Origin: JBBSTY01 sp038235385 | GTDB taxonomy: Bacteria > Actinomycetota > Acidimicrobiia > Acidimicrobiales > Acidimicrobilacustridaceae | Direction of reading: 5' to 3' | Assembly (NCBI GenBank): GCA_038235385.1 | Contig: JBBSTY010000161.1 | Location: 1 to 8,358, forward strand | DNA length: 8,358 bases | Part shown: piece after piece, positions 1 through 8,358 of the stretch | Numbering within the stretch: the first letter of the stretch is position 1 | How the letters are laid out: each line of letters begins with the position of its first letter | Program-made: the position numbers and the translations under genes | Notes under the pieces: model-generated | What the model was told of the DNA's origin: nothing | Seen by the model: only the letters and a program-made list of their open reading frames with translations | Databases searched by the model: none

Positions 1-457
1 AGCAGGTGCGCAGGGGGAACGTGCGCAGCAGCAGGTCGAGCGTCTCGCGGATGGCGTAGGCGTGGCCGTACGGACCGAAGTAGCGCACGCCCTTGCGGCG
101 GGCACCACGCATGACCATGGGCCGCGGCCACTCGTCGCCGACGGTGATCGCCAGGTACGGATAGCTCTTGTCGTCGACCAGGCGGATGTTGAACCGGGGC
201 CGGTGCTGCTTGATGAGGCTGTACTCGAGCATGAGCGCCTCGACGTCGTTGCGGACCTGGATCCACTCGACCGTCTCGGCGGTGGCCACCATCTGCGCGG
301 TGCGCTGGGCCATCGATGCCGGGTTCTGGAAGTAGTTCGAGAGCCGCTGGCGCAGGCTCTTGGCCTTGCCGACGTAGATCACCCGTCCCTGGGCGTCCTT
401 GAACTGGTAGGAGCCCGGCATGTCGGGGATGGTCCCGGCGGGCGGTCGTTGCACCAC
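1..457 (-). CDS. uvrC: UvrC, excinuclease ABC subunit C (N-terminal part, cut by window edge)
   Basis: UvrC is the dual-incision nuclease of bacterial nucleotide excision repair; it is recruited by the UvrB-DNA complex. The visible 152 residues are its GIY-YIG nuclease domain, which makes the 3' incision. They include GSYQFKD (15-21, the GIY strand), IYVGKAKSLRQRLSNYF (27-43, with Tyr28 and Arg38 as expected catalytic residues), the EALMLE segment (73-78, supplying the metal-binding Glu) and IKQHRPRFN (82-90). The frame is open to position 1, ending ..FPLRTC. The UVR motif, RNase H-like nuclease and HhH domains would lie beyond the left edge. The start is uncertain. I chose GTG at 457 because it gives MVQRPPAGTIPD, the usual N-terminus length; a second GTG lies at 454. 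GTGs at 490 and 514 and an ATG at 421 are also in frame, but the ATG would cut into the conserved domain. GGGAG lies just upstream of 457. It is divergent from the glycosyltransferase gene. The family call is very secure. Confidence 0.95.
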   Translation of the reverse strand, partial: MVQRPPAGTIPDMPGSYQFKDAQGRVIYVGKAKSLRQRLSNYFQNPASMAQRTAQMVATAETVEWIQVRNDVEALMLEYSLIKQHRPRFNIRLVDDKSYPYLAITVGDEWPRPMVMRGARRKGVRYFGPYGHAYAIRETLDLLLRTFPLRTC

Positions 458-524
458 GCTCCCAGCCTGCCCGAACTCGCCGCCGACCACACCTTCGGCC
501 GGGACGCACCTCACACTCCGAGCG

Positions 525-1868
525 ATGCCGCCGATGGCTACCGATGCGGAACGAGCGAGGCACGGACGACGGCGGGCGGCTGACGGTCGATCGACCGTGA
601 CGACCTCGCCCGATCGTGCTCGGCCGAGCGCGGGTCGGGACGCCTCGGCTCCGGAGCTCGAACCGACCGACGCAACGCCGGCCCCGCCCGGTCCACTGCC
701 CGCCTGGGCCGTCTGGTTGATCGCCGCCGTGTCGATCTCGGCGGTGGTGGTGCTCTCGCAGCACCTGTTCGAACCCGCGTCGTACTACCGAGACGACTGG
801 AACCAGGGTGGGCGCTACCCGGGTGGTTGGTTCCTCCGGGGCTGGATCCGGTGGGACGCCGGCTGGTACGAGCGGATCGCCACCGACGGGTACTCGTACG
901 AGGTCGGCCGGCAGAGCACCGTGGCCTACTTCCCGCTCTACCCGATGCTGATCCGGGCGGTGTCGGCACTGGGGGTGCACCTCTTCACCGCCGCGTTCGG
1001 CGTCACCCTCGCCAGCGGCATGGCGTCCGTCCTCCTCTTCAGCCGCTGGTGCCGGGATCGCCTCAGCGGGCCTCAGGCCTGGACCGCCCTCCTGTGCTTC
1101 GTGCTGTATCCGTACGCCTGGTACCTGTTCGGTGCCATGTACGCCGACGCGCTGTTCCTGGCGCTGGTGCTCGCCGCCTTCCTCGCACTCGAGCGGGGCC
1201 ACCCGATCGTCGCCGGGTCGTTCGGGTTCCTCGCCACCGCCACCCGACCCACCGGCATGGCGGTGTTCTTCGGTCTCGTCGTGCTGGTGCTGGAGAAGCG
1301 CGCCGTGGTCGGGCGGACCGTCGACCGCCTCGAGCCGTTGCGCACGCGCCTGCGGCGCCTGCGACCGGCCGATGCCGGCGTGCTGCTGACCGGCGGCGGA
1401 CTGGTGGCGTACATGGCCTACCAGTGGAGTCGCTTCGGAGACCCGATGGCCTTCGCCGCGGCGGAGGCGGCACCCGGCTGGGATCACACACCGGGACCGC
1501 ACACGTGGTTCAAGGTGCGCATCTGGGACCTGATCACCGGCGCCGTCGTGGAACCGCCCGGGTACCTGCCGGGCGTCATCTTCCAGGGTGCCATCGCCGT
1601 CGCCTGCGTCGCCGCCGTCCCCGCCGTGATCCGACGCTTCGGCTGGGGCTACGGCGTCTTCGTCGCCATGGTGGTCGGGTTCTCGGCGCTGTCGAGCAAG
1701 GACTTCCAGGGCCTGGGCCGGTACGCCACCGCCGCGTTCCCCGTCTTCGCCGTGTACGCCATCTGGATGTGCGACCGGCCCGCGCTGCGCCGTCCCGCGC
1801 TCGTGGTGAGCGGGACGCTCCTCGCCCTGCTGACCTCGGTGTACGCGAGGGGCTACTACGTCGCGTGA
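525..1868 (+). CDS. PIG-V-like (mannosyltransferase-family) integral membrane glycosyltransferase
   Basis: This is a 447-residue polytopic membrane protein of the GT-C fold, probably transferring a sugar, plausibly mannose, from a polyprenyl-phosphate donor on the outer face of the cytoplasmic membrane. A charged, Pro/Arg-rich cytoplasmic tail (about 1-58) is followed by a first membrane helix (about 61-79). The first external loop carries RWDAGWYERIATDGY (109-123), whose Asp111 is the expected catalytic or metal-linked acid of this fold, then AYFPLYPMLIR (134-144). Many hydrophobic helices follow, with RPTG at 241-244 and GRYATAAFPVF at 398-408. The WDA..Y..IA..GY plus FPLYP signature is that of PIG-V-like bacterial mannosyltransferases. 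Acceptor and donor cannot be read from the sequence. The start is unclear: ATG 525, ATG 534 and GTG 597 are all possible and none has a good Shine-Dalgarno. A longer frame from 420 would overlap uvrC and is unlikely. No glycan-pathway partner is adjacent. Confidence 0.8.
   Translation: MPPMATDAERARHGRRRAADGRSTVTTSPDRARPSAGRDASAPELEPTDATPAPPGPLPAWAVWLIAAVSISAVVVLSQHLFEPASYYRDDWNQGGRYPGGWFLRGWIRWDAGWYERIATDGYSYEVGRQSTVAYFPLYPMLIRAVSALGVHLFTAAFGVTLASGMASVLLFSRWCRDRLSGPQAWTALLCFVLYPYAWYLFGAMYADALFLALVLAAFLALERGHPIVAGSFGFLATATRPTGMAVFFGLVVLVLEKRAVVGRTVDRLEPLRTRLRRLRPADAGVLLTGGGLVAYMAYQWSRFGDPMAFAAAEAAPGWDHTPGPHTWFKVRIWDLITGAVVEPPGYLPGVIFQGAIAVACVAAVPAVIRRFGWGYGVFVAMVVGFSALSSKDFQGLGRYATAAFPVFAVYAIWMCDRPALRRPALVVSGTLLALLTSVYARGYYVA
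583..598. promoter_or_regulatory. 16-bp perfect palindrome, possible operator
   Basis: ACGGTCGATCGACCGT is its own reverse complement over all 16 bases. It lies in the 5' end of the glycosyltransferase gene and covers an alternative GTG start (597-599). Perfect palindromes of this length are uncommon in a window this size, and operators for dimeric repressors often look like this. It is equally compatible with chance inside an Arg-rich coding stretch, since CGA/TCG codons favour such symmetry. No protein that would bind it is evident in the window. Confidence 0.3.
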
Positions 1869-1884
1869 GCCGCCGACGGGCGCG

Positions 1885-1910
1885 CCGATCCCGGTCCTCG
1901 ACCGGATCGG
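1885..1910 (+). terminator. Bulged hairpin after the glycosyltransferase gene
   Basis: CCGATC (1885-1890) pairs with GATCGG (1905-1910), and CGGTC (1892-1896) pairs with GACCG (1900-1904). The result is an 11-bp stem with one bulged C (1891) and a CTC loop. It begins 17 bases after the stop codon of the glycosyltransferase (1866-1868) and just before the nadA promoter region. No U-tract follows, so it is either a U-less terminator of the kind common in high-GC actinobacteria or an mRNA 3'-end stabiliser. Confidence 0.45.
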
Positions 1911-1933
1911 GATGCGTTGCGTCGCGAAGCGCG

Positions 1934-1939
1934 TACACT
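1934..1939 (+). promoter_or_regulatory. Candidate -10 element for nadA
   Basis: TACACT fits the TANNNT pattern of housekeeping sigma -10 elements and would place the transcript start near 1945-1947. That is directly before the first hairpin of the nadA leader. I see no good -35 at 16-18 bp spacing; the nearby TTGCGT (1917-1922) is too close. nadA needs its own promoter because it is about 200 bases from the preceding stop and a hairpin stands between them. Confidence 0.35.
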
Positions 1940-1945
1940 CACGAA

Positions 1946-2069
1946 CAACGCCGGCCTGGTATCCGGCGACATATCAACTCCGAGGCCGACAACCCCGTGG
2001 CGCGGCGACCAGGCTGTCCCCACCGGCTACCAATCGGAGTTCCTTCCTCACCCGGAGGTTCCACCCAAC
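1946..2069 (+). promoter_or_regulatory. Candidate structured 5' leader of nadA
   Basis: This untranslated stretch sits between the candidate -10 element and the nadA ATG. A 6-bp hairpin, CGCCGG (1949-1954) with CCGGCG (1963-1968), opens it. Its loop bases CCTGGT (1955-1960) are complementary to ACCAGG (2008-2013). That pairing can extend to 9 bp (1952-1960 with 2008-2016, one G-U) if the hairpin's 3' edge opens. AACTCCGA (1976-1983) is perfectly complementary to TCGGAGTT (2034-2041). The two long-range pairings interleave, giving either a pseudoknot or alternative folds. Whether this is a regulatory RNA is inference; I do not recognise a known riboswitch class. The frame upstream of 2070 is open back to a TTG at 1917, but its residues do not resemble NadA. 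Confidence 0.3.
2054..2058 (+). promoter_or_regulatory. nadA ribosome binding site
   Basis: GGAGG lies 11 bases upstream of ATG 2070. The spacing is slightly long, but this is the strongest Shine-Dalgarno in the window, and it decides the nadA start over upstream in-frame codons. The sequence around it, CGGAGGTT, nearly repeats CGGAGTT at 2035-2041. Confidence 0.65.
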
Positions 2070-3191
2070 ATGCTGCGGCTCCAAGCTCCGCTCCCCGAGC
2101 GGTACGTCAACGCCACGCCCGACGACCTCACCGACTGGATCGGAGCGGCCAAGACCGAGCTCGGCGATCGCCTCTTCATCCTCGGGCACCACTACCAGCG
2201 CGACGAGGTCATGCGCTGGGCCGACGCCCGAGGCGACTCGTTCCGGCTGTCGGTCCTGGCCCAGGAACGCCCGCAGGCGGAGTTCATCGTCTTCTGCGGC
2301 GTCCACTTCATGGCCGAATCTGCCGACATCTTGACCAACGACGACCAGACCGTCATCCTCCCCGACCTGAACGCCGGCTGCTCGATGGCCGACATGGCCG
2401 ACATCGACGAGGTGGAGGAGGCCTGGGACGAACTGGCCCGCACCACCGACATCGAACGGGTGATCCCGATCACCTACATGAACTCGTCGGCCGACATCAA
2501 GGCGTTCGTCGGCGACCACGGCGGGGCCGTGTGCACCTCGACCAACGCCCGTGCGGTGCTCCAGTGGGCGCTCAGCCTCGGCGACCACGCCCACGACGGA
2601 GCCGGTGGCCGACAGGTGCTCTTCTTCCCCGACCAGCACCTCGGTCGCAACACCGCCTTCCAGCTCGGCTACGACGCCGACTCGATGGCGCTCTGGAACC
2701 CGCGCCTCGATCGTGGCGGCCTGGACGAGACCGCGGTGAAGGAGCGCACGTTCCTGTTGTGGAAGGGCCACTGCTCGGTGCACCAACGGTTCAAGCCGGA
2801 GCACATCGCGTCGTTCCGCGCCGAGCACCCCGACGGCATCGTCATCACCCATCCGGAGTGCTCGCACGAGGCCTGCGAGCTCGCCGACCACGTGGGATCG
2901 ACGGACTTCATCATCCGCACCGTCGCCGCGGCGCCGGCCGGGTCGGTCATCGCCGTCGGCACCGAGATCCACCTGGTGAACCGGCTCAACGACGAGACCC
3001 CGGACAAGACCGTCGTGTCGCTCGACCCGCTCGTGTGCCCGTGCTCCACCATGTCGCGCATCGACGGACCTCACCTGGCGTGGGTCCTCGAGGGTCTGGT
3101 CGAGGGTCAGGTGCGCAACATCATCACCGTCGACCCGACCACGGCGTCGTCGGCCAAGGTCGCCCTCGACCGCATGCTCGCCATCACCTGA
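2070..3191 (+). CDS. nadA: Quinolinate synthase NadA
   Basis: NadA condenses iminoaspartate with dihydroxyacetone phosphate to quinolinate, the [4Fe-4S]-dependent step of de novo NAD synthesis in the cytoplasm. The 373-residue product matches the length of the Bacillus/actinobacterial form. Visible motifs are LGHHYQRDEV (38-47, substrate-binding His/Tyr), FCGVHFMAESADILT (75-89), AGCSMADMA (102-110), YMNSSADIKAF (136-146), CTSTNA (155-160), FPDQHLGRNT (186-195), WKGHCSVH (231-238), HPEC (261-264), GSTDFIIRT (276-284), GTEIHLVNRL (297-306) and CPCSTMSRID (323-332). The cluster ligands are expected to be Cys104, Cys235 and one Cys of the CPC pair (323/325). ATG 2070 is chosen for its GGAGG and because the residues upstream look non-coding. 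nadB and nadC, the usual partners, are not adjacent: the gene stands alone and converges on uvrA. The identification is secure. Confidence 0.96.
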   Translation: MLRLQAPLPERYVNATPDDLTDWIGAAKTELGDRLFILGHHYQRDEVMRWADARGDSFRLSVLAQERPQAEFIVFCGVHFMAESADILTNDDQTVILPDLNAGCSMADMADIDEVEEAWDELARTTDIERVIPITYMNSSADIKAFVGDHGGAVCTSTNARAVLQWALSLGDHAHDGAGGRQVLFFPDQHLGRNTAFQLGYDADSMALWNPRLDRGGLDETAVKERTFLLWKGHCSVHQRFKPEHIASFRAEHPDGIVITHPECSHEACELADHVGSTDFIIRTVAAAPAGSVIAVGTEIHLVNRLNDETPDKTVVSLDPLVCPCSTMSRIDGPHLAWVLEGLVEGQVRNIITVDPTTASSAKVALDRMLAIT

Positions 3192-3211
3192 ACCTGCGTC
3201 CGAACCGCTCG

Positions 3212-3224
3212 GGCGACGATCGCC
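3212..3224 (+). terminator. Small hairpin after nadA
   Basis: GGCGA (3212-3216) and TCGCC (3220-3224) form a 5-bp stem with a CGA loop, 20 bases after the nadA stop. It has no U-tract and is short, so termination activity is doubtful. It precedes the GATCCCC tandem repeat, and the two together make up most of the structure visible in this convergent gap. Confidence 0.25.
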
Positions 3225-3228
3225 GGAT

Positions 3229-3262
3229 GATCCCGATCCCCGATCCCCGATCCCCGATCCTC
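3229..3262. repeat. 7-bp tandem repeat (GATCCCC) with G-quadruplex motif on the minus strand
   Basis: About five head-to-tail copies are present: GATCCC (one C short), three exact GATCCCC, and GATCCTC (one change). Read on the minus strand, the block is four G-runs (GGGG three times, then GGG) separated by ATC. That satisfies the canonical G-quadruplex rule of four runs of at least three G with loops of 1-7 bases. It lies in the convergent nadA/uvrA gap and would be part of the uvrA transcript's 3' region. The remaining gap sequence up to 3318 shows no gene. Confidence 0.85.
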
Positions 3263-3318
3263 GACACGACGCTTCACGGCCGCGCCTGCCCGAGCTGACG
3301 ACCGGGCCGGTGGGTGGA

Positions 3319-6174
<2,856 letters not shown>

Positions 6175-6181
6175 CGTGACC

Positions 6182-6187
6182 ACTGTA
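6182..6187 (-). promoter_or_regulatory. uvrA -10 element, possibly leaderless start
   Basis: On the minus strand TACAGT ends 7 bases before the uvrA ATG, with only GGTCACG between them. That spacing would put the transcription start on or next to the A of the ATG, giving a leaderless mRNA, which suits the absence of any Shine-Dalgarno upstream of the ATG. The -35 region at 16-18 bp spacing falls inside the LexA box. Confidence 0.5.
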
Positions 6188-6203
6188 CCGGGATCGAACC
6201 ACG

Positions 6204-6219
6204 TCGAACACCAGTTCGA
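6204..6219. promoter_or_regulatory. LexA (SOS) box of uvrA
   Basis: TCGAACACCAGTTCGA is a perfect inverted repeat, TCGAAC-N4-GTTCGA, matching the Gram-positive/actinobacterial SOS box arms (CGAAC-N4-GTTCG). It overlaps the -35 position of the uvrA promoter, so bound LexA would block RNA polymerase until RecA-stimulated cleavage after DNA damage. A further half-site TCGAAC occurs 10 bp away, at 6194-6199, in the same orientation. The sequence match is direct; binding is inferred from established LexA biology. Confidence 0.88.
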
Positions 6220-6266
6220 GCGCGCGGGAAGGAGGCTCCGACGATCGGTTCGCGGCGGTCGTCGAC

Positions 6267-6288
6267 GATCGCTCGGGGCCGGCGGCGA

Positions 6289-6290
<2 letters not shown>
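6267..6290 (-). terminator. Weak hairpin at the uvrB stop codon
   Basis: GATCGC and GCGATC (6285-6290 and 6267-6272) can pair as a 6-bp stem around a 12-base loop, overlapping the uvrB stop at 6289-6291. No U-tract follows. It could slow or attenuate read-through from uvrB into uvrA, but the support is thin. The rest of the 114-base gap holds the LexA box, the uvrA promoter and a 9-bp direct repeat, CGACGATCG (6239-6247 and 6263-6271). Confidence 0.2.
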
Positions 6291-8316
<2,026 letters not shown>

Positions 8317-8322
8317 CTTCGG

Positions 8323-8328
8323 ATCCTA
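8323..8328 (-). promoter_or_regulatory. Candidate -10 element for uvrB
   Basis: TAGGAT on the minus strand ends 6 bases (CCGAAG) before the uvrB GTG. It matches the TANNNT pattern and the spacing of a leaderless promoter, much as at uvrA. The same AGGA could instead act as a Shine-Dalgarno about 8 bases from the GTG, which would need a promoter farther upstream. The window end prevents a decision. Confidence 0.3.
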
Positions 8329-8358
8329 TCGAGGGCCTGCGACAACGAACCCTGGCGA

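Noticed and set aside
420..524. Upstream extension of the glycosyltransferase to ATG 420
   Set aside because: It would overlap the conserved start of uvrC on the other strand, and the added residues show no family similarity.
62..583. 173-codon plus-strand frame opposite uvrC
   Set aside because: It is antisense to the conserved GIY-YIG domain of uvrC; its composition is that of a reverse-strand shadow.
1917..2069. NadA starting at TTG 1917
   Set aside because: The 51 extra residues do not resemble NadA N-termini, the GGAGG points to ATG 2070, and 373 residues is the normal family length.
827..3298. 823-codon plus-strand open frame spanning two genes
   Set aside because: It overlaps the glycosyltransferase and nadA in another frame. 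Its residues are Arg/Pro/Gly/His-rich with no domain, typical of a high-GC shadow frame.
8341..8358. Possible LexA box upstream of uvrB (ACGAAC)
   Set aside because: Only one imperfect half-site is present; the bases that should be GTTCGA do not match, and the window ends there.

Overview
The window comes from a high-GC bacterium, most likely an actinomycete-type lineage. Codon third positions are strongly G/C. GTG and ATG starts are both used. The SOS operator in front of uvrA is the TCGAAC-N4-GTTCGA form bound by Gram-positive and actinobacterial LexA. The UvrC, UvrA, UvrB and NadA proteins all read like actinobacterial homologues. An Acidimicrobiia-like source is my best guess from the protein sequences, but it is not proven.

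Layout. Positions 1-457 (minus) hold the N-terminal part of uvrC, which runs off the left edge. Divergent from it, 525-1868 (plus) encodes a multi-spanning membrane glycosyltransferase of the PIG-V-like mannosyltransferase type. A 16-bp perfect palindrome lies inside its 5' end, and a bulged hairpin follows its stop. After a gap of about 200 bases, nadA (quinolinate synthase) runs plus from 2070 to 3191 behind a strong Shine-Dalgarno sequence. Its leader, 1946-2069, has more internal complementarity than I would expect. nadA converges on uvrA; the gap between them (3192-3318) carries a 7-bp tandem repeat that forms a G-quadruplex motif on the uvrA strand. uvrA (minus, 3319-6174) and uvrB (minus, 6289-8316) are tandem, separated by 114 bases that contain a perfect LexA box and a likely uvrA promoter.

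How the genes work together. UvrA and UvrB, with the partial UvrC, give the complete nucleotide excision repair set. UvrA dimers find lesions and load UvrB. UvrB verifies the damage with its beta-hairpin and helicase fold. UvrC then makes the 3' and 5' incisions. The LexA box ties at least uvrA to the SOS response. nadA (de novo NAD synthesis) and the glycosyltransferase lie on the opposite strand between uvrA and uvrC and look like unrelated neighbours.

I do not see a novel multi-gene system here. All five protein genes belong to known families. The parts most worth testing are regulatory: the possible switch-like structured nadA leader, the palindrome at the glycosyltransferase start, the G-quadruplex repeat, and apparently leaderless promoters for uvrA and uvrB.
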